DNA of 55,300 nucleotides from an uncultured Prevotella sp. (GCA_905234845.1 CAJOIW010000010.1:20082-75381); one strand, 5' to 3'. Counted from the first letter of the stretch, positions 25,940-35,136 are shown. A program made the numbers and translations. The notes: generated by a model not told the origin, from the letters alone.

Positions 25940-27954
25940 TTAGTGCAGTCAAGCTTTCCGTTTCGTTTGGCGCAAGCCCGTTGTTTGAGGACGCAAGTTT
26001 CGTAGTGAACGATCGCGACCGCATAGCACTTGTGGGTAAAAATGGAGCCGGAAAGTCTACCCTTCTGCGTGTGCTCTGTGGTCAGCAGCAACCCACAGGC
26101 GGTAGTGTCAATGTACCAGCTGGTATGCGTTTTGGTTATCTTCCACAAGTCATGCACCTTGCAGATCAGACAACCGTACGACAAGAGGTGTGGCAGGCTT
26201 TCAACGACGTACTGCAACTGAAAAGAAACATCCGAAATATAGAACAACAACTTTCCGAACGTACTGATTACGACACTGTCGATTATCTTCAACTTACCCA
26301 GCAACTGGTAACAGCACAAGACCACCTGCATATTATAGGAGGTGAGAATTGCGATGCGGAAATAGAACGCACCCTGACTGGTCTCGGATTTCATCCGTCC
26401 GATTTCGATCGTCTTACAAGTGAATTCTCTGGAGGATGGCGTATGAGAATTGAACTGGCAAAGATTCTACTTAGTCGCCCTGACATCTTATTGCTTGACG
26501 AGCCGACCAATCACCTTGACATAGAATCAATAACATGGCTGGAAAGTTTTCTCAATACCTGCCGAGCAGCAGTAATCATTGTAAGCCATGACCGGGCTTT
26601 TGTCAATAACGTAACCACACGCACGTTAGAGATTTCATGTGGTAAGATTATTGACTACAGAGTTAAGTACGATGAGTATTGTATATTGAGAAAAGAACGT
26701 CGCGAGCAGCAACTTCGCGCCTATGAAAATCAGCAGCGCGAGATTGCTGATATGCGGACGTTTATAGAGCGTTTCCGCTATCAGGCCACGAAAGCCATAC
26801 AGGTGCAACAAAAAATCAAACAACTCGAAAAAATCGTCCCGATAGAGATAGACGAAGTCGACAACACCTCTATGCGATTGAAATTCCCTCTCTGTTTGAG
26901 AAGTGGCGATTATCCTGTCATTTGTGATGAGGTTAGCAAAGCATATGGTGACCATCAAGTGTTTTCACATGTGAATCTGACGATAAAACGTGGCGAGAAA
27001 GTGGCCTTTGCGGGCAGGAACGGAGAAGGCAAATCGACATTGGTAAAATGCATCATGGGAGAAATTCCATTTGACGGACAGCTGAAAATAGGACACAATG
27101 TGCGCATCGGCTATTTTGCCCAGAATCAGGCACAGCTGCTCGATGAGGAACTGACCATCTACGATACGATTGACCAAGTGGCAACAGGAGAGATGCGACT
27201 GAGAATTCGTGATTTGTTGGGTGCCTTTATGTTTGGAGGTGAGGTTTCTGATAAGAAAGTAAAGGTGCTGAGCGGTGGCGAGCGAAGTCGCTTGGCAATG
27301 ATTAAATTGCTATTGCAGCCTGTAAACCTGCTTATTCTCGACGAGCCAACCAATCATCTTGATATGGTATCGAAAGAAGTCCTGAAAAATGCCATTCTCG
27401 CCTTCGACGGCACAGCTATCATTGTCAGCCACGACCGCGAGTTTCTTGACGGGTTAGTCTCAAAAGTCTATGCCTTCAGCAACGGACAAGTACGCGAGCA
27501 TATTGGCGGTATTTACGACTGGCTACAGAAAACCTCCCCGAAGGAGCAACCCCTCCTAAGCCATCCCGAGCAGAGGAAAAACCAACCGCACGCAACTACA
27601 ATCCCTCCGAACATCTCCCAAGGGGAGGAAAAACCAACTGCACGCAACCCCCTCTCCTTCGGGGAGGGCAGGGGAGGGGTTGTGTTGTCTGGCGCAGCCC
27701 TCTATGCCGCTCGCAAAGAACAGCAACGCCGCATCAGTCAGCTCAGCAAGAACGTGAGACAAACAGAGAACCTCATTACCGAACTTGAAGAGCGTATAGC
27801 TGAGCTCAATGCACAGTTGTCGTTACCCGAGAATGCCGCCAATCTTGAGCTAGTCAACCAATACACAGCCGTTCAGCAGCAACTCGACCAGGAAACAGAG
27901 AAATGGCTTCAGCTATCAGAAGAACTCAGTGCAGCCTCCGACGAGACAGCGTAG
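25936..27954 (+). CDS. ABC-F family ATPase (EttA/Uup-like), with in-frame repeat insertion
   Basis: Cytosolic twin-ABC protein acting on ribosomes. 672 residues: Walker A GKNGAGKST and GRNGEGKST, signatures FSGGWRMRIELAKILL and LSGGERSRLAMIKLLL, Walker B LLLDEPTNHLD and LILDEPTNHLD, and the P-site linker between the modules (about 230-310). The C-terminal coiled coil (ISQLSKNVRQTENLITELEE) follows a 50-residue stretch (about 532-583) made of translated C/G-rich repeat (KEQPLLSHPEQRKNQ, NPLSFGEGRGGVV). The start overlaps the DPP-IV stop by 4 bp. Exact subfamily is uncertain. Confidence 0.94.
   Translation: MISAVKLSVSFGASPLFEDASFVVNDRDRIALVGKNGAGKSTLLRVLCGQQQPTGGSVNVPAGMRFGYLPQVMHLADQTTVRQEVWQAFNDVLQLKRNIRNIEQQLSERTDYDTVDYLQLTQQLVTAQDHLHIIGGENCDAEIERTLTGLGFHPSDFDRLTSEFSGGWRMRIELAKILLSRPDILLLDEPTNHLDIESITWLESFLNTCRAAVIIVSHDRAFVNNVTTRTLEISCGKIIDYRVKYDEYCILRKERREQQLRAYENQQREIADMRTFIERFRYQATKAIQVQQKIKQLEKIVPIEIDEVDNTSMRLKFPLCLRSGDYPVICDEVSKAYGDHQVFSHVNLTIKRGEKVAFAGRNGEGKSTLVKCIMGEIPFDGQLKIGHNVRIGYFAQNQAQLLDEELTIYDTIDQVATGEMRLRIRDLLGAFMFGGEVSDKKVKVLSGGERSRLAMIKLLLQPVNLLILDEPTNHLDMVSKEVLKNAILAFDGTAIIVSHDREFLDGLVSKVYAFSNGQVREHIGGIYDWLQKTSPKEQPLLSHPEQRKNQPHATTIPPNISQGEEKPTARNPLSFGEGRGGVVLSGAALYAARKEQQRRISQLSKNVRQTENLITELEERIAELNAQLSLPENAANLELVNQYTAVQQQLDQETEKWLQLSEELSAASDETA
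27531..27684 (+). repeat. Composite C/G-rich repeat inserted in frame in the ABC-F gene
   Basis: Contains several partial left arms (CCTCCCCGAAGGAG, ATCTCCCAAGGGGAGG), a 24-bp direct repeat (27573-27596 and 27625-27648, one mismatch, 52 bp apart), and the right arm CCCTCTCCTTCGGGGAGGG (27649-27667) followed by CAGGGGAGGGGTT. The right arm is nearly identical to those in uvrA and at 50535. Confidence 0.7.
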
Positions 27955-27969
27955 CACTTCCTCGGGCAG

Positions 27970-27993
27970 TCTCCCTATCCTTTGGGGGAGGGC
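27970..27993. repeat. Intergenic fragment of the C/G-rich repeat
   Basis: TCTCCCTATCCTTTGGGGGA and the following GGG, 16 bp past the ABC-F stop, are an inverted, self-complementary fragment of the same repeat family. It may act as part of a terminator. Confidence 0.4.
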
Positions 27994-28170
27994 TACGGCT
28001 GCTATATGCTTAATCTTTAAAAAAACTAAAAATTAGTGCGAGCGATATAGCTTTCATTGTGTGAAATGTTAATTTCAAGTTTTCCTTTTAACACTTCAAA
28101 ATTGGGCGTTTAGTGTTCTGAAATTTGTGTTTAGCTATTCTTCATTCTTCATTTTTTCACTCTTCATTTC

Positions 28171-28280
28171 TCAAAGGTATATCTTTCAGGTTGCAAAAGA
28201 CCAGCTTTCACCATGCAAAAGACTGTCTTTCGCATCACAAAACGCGGCTTTTCGGAGATAAAACATATATCTTTCACAAT
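28171..28280. repeat. Array of five 22-bp palindromic units (array 3)
   Basis: Units begin at 28171, 28193, 28215, 28237 and 28259. Each has CAAA(A/G)G-type left and CTTTC-type right arms five bases apart, then a linker: CAAAGGTATATCTTTCA, CAAAAGACCAGCTTTCA, CAAAAGACTGTCTTTCG, CAAAACGCGGCTTTTCG, AAAACATATATCTTTCA. Unit order resembles array 1 (8596-8705), including a CGCGG fourth unit and an ATATAT fifth. The rest of the 612-bp gap between the ABC-F gene and aspS is AT-rich, with a TTCATTCTTCA repeat at 28138-28170, a fragment at 27970 and the aspS promoter. Confidence 0.65.
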
Positions 28281-28508
28281 TCCAGTTTCCCATTTTGGCA
28301 TTTTCTTAACTCATATATTGCTGACATACAATGATTTATAAAAGCTTCCCTTTATGCGTTTTTCTCAAATATGGTGGACCAATATCCTTCAGGACAGATT
28401 TCGTGCGTTTGTGCGTGTTAAAATATAACCGCAACGAGGCTCAATTTTAACATAAACATCCCAAATACATTACAAATATAAAACGAAATCTGAAAAACTC
28501 AAAGAAAA

Positions 28509-28540
28509 TTTGGTTTTTCGCTCACTTAATCGTAACTTTG
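28509..28540 (+). promoter_or_regulatory. aspS promoter, shared module B
   Basis: TTTG (28509-28512), 20 bp, TAACTTTG (28533-28540). The 36 bp at 28506-28541 differ at one base from 44656-44691, including the spacer TTTTTCGCTCACTTAATCG. Transcription should start about 20 bp before the aspS ATG. Confidence 0.75.
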
Positions 28541-28566
28541 CGCTCTGGAAATAAAAAACACATATT

Positions 28567-30327
28567 ATGTATAGAACAAAAACTTGTGGAGAGCTTCGTC
28601 TCTCCAACGCAGGTCAGCACGTAACACTCGCTGGATGGGTTCAGCGTGTAAGAAAGATGGGAGGCATGACCTTTGTAGACCTGCGCGATCGTTATGGTAT
28701 TACACAATTGGTTTTCGATGAATCGAAAGATGCCGAACTTTGTGAACGTGCCAATAAACTCGGGCGTGAATTTTGCATTCAGGTGGAAGGACAAGTTAGT
28801 GAGCGACAATCTAAAAATGCGAATTTACCAACAGGCGATATCGAGATACTCACAGAGGTACTCAATATATTGAGTGAAAGCCAAACACCACCATTTACTA
28901 TTGAAGACCAGACTGACGGCGGCGACGAGCTACGCATGAAATACCGCTATCTTGACCTGCGCCGTTCAGTTGTGCGCAAGAATCTTGAATTACGTCACCG
29001 TATGACGATACTCATCCGAAACTTCCTTGACAGCCGCGACTTTATAGAAGTGGAGACTCCCATTCTGATTGGTTCCACGCCTGAGGGAGCTCGCGATTTC
29101 GTAGTACCATCACGCATGAATCCCGGACAGTTTTATGCACTCCCGCAGAGTCCGCAGACACTAAAGCAGCTGCTTATGGTATCTGGTTTTGATCGTTATT
29201 TCCAAATAGCAAAATGTTTCCGCGACGAAGATCTGCGTGCAGATCGTCAGCCTGAGTTCACACAAATCGACTGTGAGATGTCCTTTGCCGATCAGGAAGA
29301 TGTACTCCAAATATTTGAAGACCTTGCTCGCCACCTGTTCAAGGAGATACGTGGTGTCAATTTACCTGATAAATTGCAGCAGATGACATGGCATGAGGCT
29401 ATGCGCCGTTTCGGTAGTGATAAGCCCGATCTGCGCTTTGGCATGGAGTTCGTAGAGCTAATGGATGTGTTGAAAGGAACGGGTACGTTCTCTGTATTCG
29501 ACTCGGCAACATATATAGGCGGTATTGTTGTTCCTGGTTGTGCAGACTACTCTCGTAAACAACTTGACCAACTGACTGATTTTGTGAAACGTCCGCAGGT
29601 AGGCGCTAAGGGACTCGTCTATGTGAAATACAACACCGATGGTACGGTGAAAACCTCTATCGATAAGTTCTATACCCCAGAGGTGTGGGCGAATCTGAAA
29701 GAAAAGACTGGTGCCAAGGACGGTGACCTCGTGCTTATCCTCAGTGGCGATAATGCAAATAAGACACGCACCCAGTTGTGTACACTCCGTTTGGAGATGG
29801 GTGACCGTCTCGGATTACGTGATAAAGATAAGTTTGAGTGTTTATGGATTGTGGACTTCCCGCTCTTTGAGTGGAGTGATGAGGAACAGCGACTCATGTC
29901 GACCCATCATCCGTTCACATTGCCTAATCCTAATGATATTCCCTTGCTCGACACTGACCCTGCCAAGGTACGTGCCGTGGCTTATGATTTTGTTTGTAAT
30001 GGAGTGGAACTGGGAGGTGGTTCACTGCGTATTCACGATGGTAAGCTTCAGGAAAAAATGTTCCAGATACTCGGTTTTACCCCTGAACGTGCTAGGGCAC
30101 AGTTTGGCTTCCTCATCAATGCGTTTAAGTATGGCGCCCCGCCTCATGCAGGCTTGGCCTTCGGACTTGACCGTTTTGTGAGTATAATGGCCGGTCTCGA
30201 CAGTATACGCGATTGTATAGCTTTCCCAAAGAATAACTCAGGCCGTGATGTTATGCTTGACGCACCATCGGCAATAGATCAGAAACAACTCGACGAATTA
30301 CAACTGAAAGTGGAAATGTCAATTTGA
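28567..30327 (+). CDS. aspS: Aspartyl-tRNA synthetase
   Basis: Class II synthetase charging tRNA-Asp. The 586-residue bacterial-type protein has the OB-fold anticodon domain ([20 protein letters not shown]), motif 1 around [17 protein letters not shown], motif 2 [20 protein letters not shown], a GAD insertion domain (about 280-410), and motif 3 [15 protein letters not shown]. Start at ATG 28567 ([20 protein letters not shown]) matches the family. It stands alone behind a strong promoter. Confidence 0.97.
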   Translation: MYRTKTCGELRLSNAGQHVTLAGWVQRVRKMGGMTFVDLRDRYGITQLVFDESKDAELCERANKLGREFCIQVEGQVSERQSKNANLPTGDIEILTEVLNILSESQTPPFTIEDQTDGGDELRMKYRYLDLRRSVVRKNLELRHRMTILIRNFLDSRDFIEVETPILIGSTPEGARDFVVPSRMNPGQFYALPQSPQTLKQLLMVSGFDRYFQIAKCFRDEDLRADRQPEFTQIDCEMSFADQEDVLQIFEDLARHLFKEIRGVNLPDKLQQMTWHEAMRRFGSDKPDLRFGMEFVELMDVLKGTGTFSVFDSATYIGGIVVPGCADYSRKQLDQLTDFVKRPQVGAKGLVYVKYNTDGTVKTSIDKFYTPEVWANLKEKTGAKDGDLVLILSGDNANKTRTQLCTLRLEMGDRLGLRDKDKFECLWIVDFPLFEWSDEEQRLMSTHHPFTLPNPNDIPLLDTDPAKVRAVAYDFVCNGVELGGGSLRIHDGKLQEKMFQILGFTPERARAQFGFLINAFKYGAPPHAGLAFGLDRFVSIMAGLDSIRDCIAFPKNNSGRDVMLDAPSAIDQKQLDELQLKVEMSI

Positions 30328-30374
30328 CCTAAGTCAAGAAAAGGCTAAATAAAAGACATTCAGAAGATTAACCT

Positions 30375-30405
30375 TTTGAGGAATACGCGGAAATGTCTAC
30401 TTTTG
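30375..30405 (+). promoter_or_regulatory. Promoter of the lysine/alanine-tailed winged-helix gene
   Basis: TTTG (30375-30378), 19 bp, TACTTTTG (30398-30405) is a good consensus match. It leaves a 5' leader of about 55 nt before ATG 30468. Confidence 0.65.
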
Positions 30406-30467
30406 TGCCAGCTTTTTAAGCTACCCTGTTTCATAACGATTCAGGATAATCATAAATATAATAAGTT

Positions 30468-30782
30468 ATGGCAGAAAAAAAAGTAACAACCAAGAAGGCT
30501 GCAGCACCCAAGGCAACCGCCGCTAAGACTGCTGCTCCCAAGAAAGCCGCCGCTCCTAAAAAAGCTGCTGCTAAGAAAGTAGAAGTTATCATCAATGCTG
30601 AGAATGTTGGTTTCCGCGCCGGTGATGTCTATCAGGCACTTGACGCTACTAAGAAAGCTATGAAAGTTGCCGACATTGCAAAGGCTGCAAAGATTACCAC
30701 AGAAGAGGCTTACCTCGGTATTGGCTGGCTCTTCAAAGAGGGTAAGGTGAAAGCTGACAACAATCTTATCGCTTTGGCATAA
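30468..30782 (+). CDS. Winged-helix (DUF2582) protein with histone-H1-like tail
   Basis: 104 residues in two parts. Residues 1-37 are almost only Lys, Ala, Pro and Thr (KKAAAPKATAAKTAAPKKAA), like the basic tails of bacterial H1-like proteins. Residues about 38-104 are a DUF2582 winged helix (AENVGFRAGDVYQALDATKK, ITTEEAYLGIGWLFKEGKV). The domain alone is widespread in Bacteroidota; the tail suggests DNA or RNA binding and nucleoid association. The tail is encoded by repetitive AAG/GCT/GCC codons, which can expand or contract by slippage. It has its own promoter and lies after aspS. Confidence 0.85.
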   Translation: MAEKKVTTKKAAAPKATAAKTAAPKKAAAPKKAAAKKVEVIINAENVGFRAGDVYQALDATKKAMKVADIAKAAKITTEEAYLGIGWLFKEGKVKADNNLIALA

Positions 30783-30803
30783 GAACCAAAAAGCAGACAG
30801 GTT

Positions 30804-30848
30804 AAAAGGTTGAAAAGTTTAACATAATATAATTCTTTTCAACCTTTT
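30804..30848. repeat. 14-bp perfect inverted repeat between two small genes
   Basis: AAAAGGTTGAAAAG (30804-30817) and CTTTTCAACCTTTT (30835-30848) are exact inverted copies around a 17-bp AT-rich loop, with weaker pairing further out (AGGTT and a second TTTTCAACCT). It may serve as a terminator for the preceding gene, but a clear T-run is missing. Confidence 0.5.
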
Positions 30849-30904
30849 ACTTTTCAACCTATTAGCGGTGAAAGTGCTTGTTACATCTTATTAATCTATA
30901 ACCT

Positions 30905-31240
30905 ATGAATTACGAACGCGAAATATTACGAGTATTGACAGAAGCTGGTGGCGTGGGACTTTCCGTTAAGAAAATTTCGCGTCACGTCTATAATGCTTGC
31001 AATTCTTTTTTTGATCCAGTCAACAATGAGGATGTACACGCTTATGTGTCGCAATACCTTATCAATCATGCTAAAAAGGCTAATAGTCTCATTGAAAAGA
31101 CAGATATACGTGGTGTCTATCGTCTGAATATGGATATGCCTGAAAGCCAACAACTGTGGTTGCAGTTTTTCGAAAACGATGATGAGAGCATATCTCCATC
31201 TAATATAACAGATCATTCGCTGCCACTTTTCGATTTTTGA
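30905..31240 (+). CDS. Small conserved-looking protein, winged-helix-like, function unknown
   Basis: 111 residues, no signal peptide or membrane segment. Residues 1-35 (EILRVLTEAGGVGLSVKKIS) look like the first helices of a winged-helix fold, followed by DVHAYVSQYLINHAKKANSL and GVYRLNMDMPES, which would be a recognition helix and wing. The C-terminus is acidic (FFENDDESISPSN). Codon use is like its neighbours and the frame is free of decay. Its position after another winged-helix gene is suggestive only. Confidence 0.65.
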   Translation: MNYEREILRVLTEAGGVGLSVKKISRHVYNACNSFFDPVNNEDVHAYVSQYLINHAKKANSLIEKTDIRGVYRLNMDMPESQQLWLQFFENDDESISPSNITDHSLPLFDF

Positions 31241-31303
31241 TGTATTTTTCCTGCCAGAAAAAATATTTTTTCCTTTCAATCTTTCTATTTCCCATTTTTT
31301 TAT

Positions 31304-31311
31304 TACCTTTG
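31304..31311 (+). promoter_or_regulatory. -7 element of the GDP-fucose gene cluster
   Basis: TACCTTTG fits TAnnTTTG, 27 bp before the ATG at 31339, preceded by a T-rich tract. No TTTG is seen at -33. Confidence 0.5.
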
Positions 31312-31338
31312 TGCCATTAATTATAATTAATATAAGCT

Positions 31339-32403
31339 ATGGCTCAAGTCAACAATCACTTGGTTATCATGGCCGGTGGGGTGGGAAGCCGTTTCTGGCC
31401 CATGAGTACTGCCGAGCATCCCAAACAATTCATCGATGTGCTGGGCATCGGTTCGTCGCTGTTACAATTGACCTTTAAGCGATTTGAAGGAATTTGTCCT
31501 GCCGAAAATGTGTGGGTAGTTACCAACAGAAAGTATTTCGAACTTGTACATGAACAACTCCCGGAGATTCCTGTTGGAAACATTCTTCTCGAACCGTGCC
31601 GGAGAAATACCGCCCCATGCATTGCCTACGTGAGTTGGCGCATAAAAGCAAAAAATCCGAACGCGAACATCGTAGTGACTCCGAGTGATGCTTTTGTGGC
31701 TGACGTGGCTGAGTTTCGTCGGGTCATCACCGCATGTATGGATTTTACCTCCGACACCGATGCCATTGTCACACTCGGCATGAAGCCCACCCGTCCAGAG
31801 ACGGGTTATGGTTATATTCAAGCCGACCTCACGGCAAGCTCATTGCGCAACAAGGAGATCTACAGAGTGGACTCATTCCGCGAAAAACCTGACGAAGAGA
31901 CCGCCAAGCGTTATATCGCACAAAGCAGCTATTTCTGGAATGCCGGTATCTTTATTTGGAGCGTTTCAACTATCATCAATGCCTTCCGCATTTACAGCCC
32001 TGCCATCAGCAAGGTGTTTGAAAACCTGCTGCCCATCTATGGCACTCCTGAAGAGCAACAGCAGATTGATGAACACTTCCCTGAGTGTGAAAGTATTTCT
32101 GTAGACTATGCTATCATGGAAAACGCAGAAGAGATTTTCGTTTGTCCTGCAGATTTCGGGTGGACAGACCTCGGCACGTGGGGCTCTCTGCTACAACAGA
32201 CGAAAAGAGATCTTTATGGTAATGGTCTCATCGGAGAGAATATACAACTTTACGATTCTCACAACTGTATCATCCACACTGCACAGGAAAAACGTGTAGT
32301 TGTACAAGGTCTTGACGGCTTCATCGTAGCTGAGAACAATAATACTCTCCTTATTTGCAAGTTATCTGAAGAACAACGAATTAAACAATTCAGCGAGGAA
32401 TAA
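31339..32403 (+). CDS. manC: Mannose-1-phosphate guanylyltransferase
   Basis: Makes GDP-mannose from mannose-1-phosphate and GTP. The 354-residue protein has the pyrophosphorylase loop [60 protein letters not shown], the mannose-site [14 protein letters not shown], and [13 protein letters not shown]. It lacks the C-terminal isomerase domain of bifunctional ManC, so it is GMP-only. It is 4 bp ahead of gmd and supplies its substrate. Confidence 0.94.
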   Translation: MAQVNNHLVIMAGGVGSRFWPMSTAEHPKQFIDVLGIGSSLLQLTFKRFEGICPAENVWVVTNRKYFELVHEQLPEIPVGNILLEPCRRNTAPCIAYVSWRIKAKNPNANIVVTPSDAFVADVAEFRRVITACMDFTSDTDAIVTLGMKPTRPETGYGYIQADLTASSLRNKEIYRVDSFREKPDEETAKRYIAQSSYFWNAGIFIWSVSTIINAFRIYSPAISKVFENLLPIYGTPEEQQQIDEHFPECESISVDYAIMENAEEIFVCPADFGWTDLGTWGSLLQQTKRDLYGNGLIGENIQLYDSHNCIIHTAQEKRVVVQGLDGFIVAENNNTLLICKLSEEQRIKQFSEE

Positions 32404-32407
32404 ATAT

Positions 32408-33490
32408 ATGGAAAACAGAAAAGTAGCCCTCATTACGGGCATAACAGGTCAGGATGGTTCATATCTGGCCGAGTTTTTAATTGAGAAAGACTACGAAGTA
32501 CATGGCCTCTTACGTCGTTCCTCATCATTCAACACTGCACGCATTGAACACCTCTATCTTGATGAATGGGTGCGCGATATGAAGCAGAAGCGACTTGTCA
32601 ACCTTCACTGGGCTGACATGACAGACTCCTCATCACTTATCCGCATCATCGGAGAGGTAAAGCCAACGGAGATTTATAATCTTGCAGCCCAAAGCCATGT
32701 GAAGGTCTCATTTGAAGTTCCTGAGTATACAGCAGACACAGATGCAGTCGGTGTGCTTCGATTGCTTGAGGCTGTTCGTATTTGTGGATTGGAGAAGCAG
32801 TGCCGTATTTATCAAGCGTCTACGAGTGAGCTCTACGGACTGGTACAGGAGATTCCACAGCGTGAGACCACTCCTTTCTACCCCCGTTCGCCATATGCCG
32901 TTGCCAAGCTCTATGGCTATTGGATTATCAAAAATTATCGTGAGAGTTATGGCATGTATTGCTGCAACGGTATTCTCTTCAACCATGAGAGTGAGCGGCG
33001 TGGCGAGACTTTTGTTACCCGCAAGATAACCCTTGCTGCAGCACGAATCGCACAAGGTTATCAAGATAAGCTATATCTGGGCAATCTTAATGCTCTGCGC
33101 GACTGGGGCTATGCCCGTGATTATATTGAATGCATGTGGCTCATTCTCCAGCAACCCGAACCTGATGATTTTGTTATTGCTACGGGTGAATACCACACCG
33201 TACGAGAGTTTGCCACGCTGGCCTTCCACCATGTGGGTATTGAACTCGACTGGCAAGGTGAGGGCATTGATGAGAAGGGTATAGACAAAGCCACAGGTCG
33301 TGTTCTCGTTGAGGTTGACCCCAAGTATTTCCGCCCTGCGGAAGTGGAGCAACTCCTTGGCGATCCGACAAAGGCAAGAATGAAGTTAGGATGGAACCCG
33401 CGCAAGACCACCTTCCCCGAATTGGTGAAGATCATGATAGATCACGATATGCGGTTTGTGAAGAAAATCCATTTGAAAGCACAGTTGTAA
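32408..33490 (+). CDS. gmd: GDP-mannose 4,6-dehydratase
   Basis: Short-chain dehydratase giving GDP-4-keto-6-deoxymannose. The 360-residue protein has the NADP site [17 protein letters not shown] and [34 protein letters not shown], the catalytic STSELYG and [10 protein letters not shown] (Tyr/Lys), and [16 protein letters not shown]. The last third, [20 protein letters not shown] then KARMKLGW, is typical for Gmd. Between ManC and Fcl in the pathway and on the DNA. Confidence 0.96.
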   Translation: MENRKVALITGITGQDGSYLAEFLIEKDYEVHGLLRRSSSFNTARIEHLYLDEWVRDMKQKRLVNLHWADMTDSSSLIRIIGEVKPTEIYNLAAQSHVKVSFEVPEYTADTDAVGVLRLLEAVRICGLEKQCRIYQASTSELYGLVQEIPQRETTPFYPRSPYAVAKLYGYWIIKNYRESYGMYCCNGILFNHESERRGETFVTRKITLAAARIAQGYQDKLYLGNLNALRDWGYARDYIECMWLILQQPEPDDFVIATGEYHTVREFATLAFHHVGIELDWQGEGIDEKGIDKATGRVLVEVDPKYFRPAEVEQLLGDPTKARMKLGWNPRKTTFPELVKIMIDHDMRFVKKIHLKAQL

Positions 33491-33500
33491 GGGTAAAAAT

Positions 33501-33638
33501 ATTTACAATTTGACAATCTACAATTTATTTGTCTATTTTGTCATTTCTCTATTTCTACACAACAATATGTTGGAATAGCTTAGTGTGGAGAATAATTGTA
33601 AAATCAATAAATAAATTGTAAATCGTTAAATTGTCAAT
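33501..33638. repeat. Long AT-rich inverted repeat between gmd and fcl
   Basis: Arms 33501-33530 and 33609-33638 match at 26 of 30 positions when one is inverted (CTACAATTTATTT with AAATAAATTGTA at the inner end), around a 78-bp loop. The element fills most of the 172-bp gap between two genes of one pathway. Confidence 0.6.
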
Positions 33639-33662
33639 TATCATTATCAATTAGTAATTAAT

Positions 33663-34832
33663 ATGTTAGACAAACAAACCAAAATATATGTGGCTGGTCA
33701 TCGCGGACTGGTAGGGTCGGCTATCTGGAACAACCTTCGCCAGCGTGGCTATAATAACCTCATTGGTCGTACCCATTCAGAGTTAGATCTCACCGACCAA
33801 TTGGCTGTGCGTCGTTTTTTTGATGAAGAGCAGCCTGAGGCTGTTGTCCTTGCCGCAGCGTTCGTGGGCGGCATTATGGCCAACTCACTTTACCGTGCCG
33901 ACTTCATCATGCAGAACATGAAGATGCAGTGCAACGTCATTAGCGAGGCTTATGCCCACCATGTAAAAAAACTTCTCTTTCTTGGATCCACATGCATCTA
34001 TCCCAAGAACGCACCCCAGCCTATGACCGAGGATAGTCTTCTCACTTCACCCCTTGAATATACTAATGAGGAATATGCCATTGCTAAGATTGCCGGACTG
34101 AAGATGTGCGAGTCGTACAACCTGCAATACGGTACCAACTACATAGCAGTCATGCCCACCAATCTCTATGGTCCCAACGACAATTTCCATCTTGAAAATT
34201 CCCATGTCATGCCTGCCATGATGCGCAAGGTTTACCTTGCCCGTCTTATCCATGACAACGATTGGGCTGCCATCCGCTGCGATATGGATAAACGTCCGGT
34301 AGAGGGCATCAATGGATTGTCGCAAAGTGATGACATCCTGAACGTGCTTGCCAAATATGGTATATATAATAATAAGGTGGAATTGTGGGGAACGGGCACG
34401 CCACTGCGTGAGTTCTTGTGGAGCGAAGATATGGCCGATGCCTCTGTTCATGTATTGCTCAACGTAGATTTCAAAGACATCATTGGAATAGAGAAATATT
34501 CCTCTGTACATTATGGTCAGTCCGCTGACGGCACCGTAGACCGCGATCACACTGAGGGCAGGGGAGGAGCTATTCCGTCGCTTGGTGAGATTCGCAATTG
34601 TCACATCAATGTCGGTACGGGCAAAGAGCTCACCATCCGTCAGCTCTCTGAGCTTGTCCGCGAGGCCGTAGGTTTCACTGGCGAGATTGTCTTCGATACC
34701 ACAAAGCCCGACGGCACGCCGCGAAAGCTCATATCCGTAGATAAGCTACATCGTCTCGGCTGGACGCACAAAGTCGAGATAGAAGACGGAGTAAAGCGCC
34801 TCTTCGAGTGGTATCGCGACAGCCTGTCGTAG
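33663..34832 (+). CDS. fcl: GDP-L-fucose synthase
   Basis: Epimerase/reductase completing GDP-L-fucose from the Gmd product. Seen: YVAGHRGLVGSAIWNNLR (NADPH site), LAAAFVGGIMANSLYRADFI, LGSTCIYPKNAPQPMTEDSL, catalytic NEEYAIAKIAGLKMCESY, TNLYGPNDNFHLENSHVMPA, and INVGTGKELTIRQLSELV. At 389 residues it is longer than E. coli WcaG (321). Extra sequence includes about 275-318 (SVHYGQSADGTVDRDHTEGR), part of which is G-rich (GGGCAGGGGAGG) and may be a worn copy of the C/G-rich repeat. Confidence 0.94.
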   Translation: MLDKQTKIYVAGHRGLVGSAIWNNLRQRGYNNLIGRTHSELDLTDQLAVRRFFDEEQPEAVVLAAAFVGGIMANSLYRADFIMQNMKMQCNVISEAYAHHVKKLLFLGSTCIYPKNAPQPMTEDSLLTSPLEYTNEEYAIAKIAGLKMCESYNLQYGTNYIAVMPTNLYGPNDNFHLENSHVMPAMMRKVYLARLIHDNDWAAIRCDMDKRPVEGINGLSQSDDILNVLAKYGIYNNKVELWGTGTPLREFLWSEDMADASVHVLLNVDFKDIIGIEKYSSVHYGQSADGTVDRDHTEGRGGAIPSLGEIRNCHINVGTGKELTIRQLSELVREAVGFTGEIVFDTTKPDGTPRKLISVDKLHRLGWTHKVEIEDGVKRLFEWYRDSLS

Positions 34833-34839
34833 TATAATA

Positions 34840-34953
34840 GTCGAGTCTGACGCGGTCGCCACGTTTCAGGTGCTGCTCAATAGTCTCAATGATTTCGGTC
34901 ATTACCAGTTTCACGTCTGCCACCTTGGCTGAACAATTGGCTTGAACCTCCCG
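34840..34953 (-). pseudogene. Remnant of an HU-family DNA-binding protein gene
   Basis: Read on the minus strand the stretch gives REVQANCSAKVADVKLVMTE then IIETIEQHLKRGDRVRLD, which fits the middle of Bacteroidales HU-like proteins, where RLDGLGTF would follow. It stops being similar at 34840, next to the fcl stop, and an in-frame TAG lies upstream at 34989-34987. No start codon with a complete N-terminus is present. The rest of the 304-bp gap holds the palindromes at 34981-35040 and the next promoter. Confidence 0.4.
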
Positions 34954-34980
34954 TCCACCAGCCGATGGTCTTTTGCCGAA

Positions 34981-35040
34981 AATTCCCTAGGGAATTACTT
35001 TCAAAAGGTATGCTTTCGCACTAAATTCCCTAGGGAATTT
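34981..35040. repeat. Three palindromes at 21.5-bp spacing (array 4)
   Basis: AATTCCCTAGGGAATT (34981-34996), then AAAAGGTATGCTTT (35003-35016), then AAATTCCCTAGGGAATTT (35023-35040). Centres are at about 34988.5, 35010 and 35031.5, so the spacing equals that of the other arrays. The middle unit resembles those of arrays 1 and 3. The last one is followed by T residues and may also end transcription. Confidence 0.6.
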
Positions 35041-35117
35041 TTTTCGTGTGTTTTTCTTTCTTTCTGCAAAGATACAAAAAATGGAAGGCGAATGCAAGCT
35101 TTTTCATATTTTTTTGC

Positions 35118-35125
35118 TAATTTTG
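35118..35125 (+). promoter_or_regulatory. -7 element of the CotH-like gene
   Basis: TAATTTTG fits TAnnTTTG and lies 11 bp before the ATG at 35137. Confidence 0.5.
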
Positions 35126-35136
35126 TCCTCTAAAAA

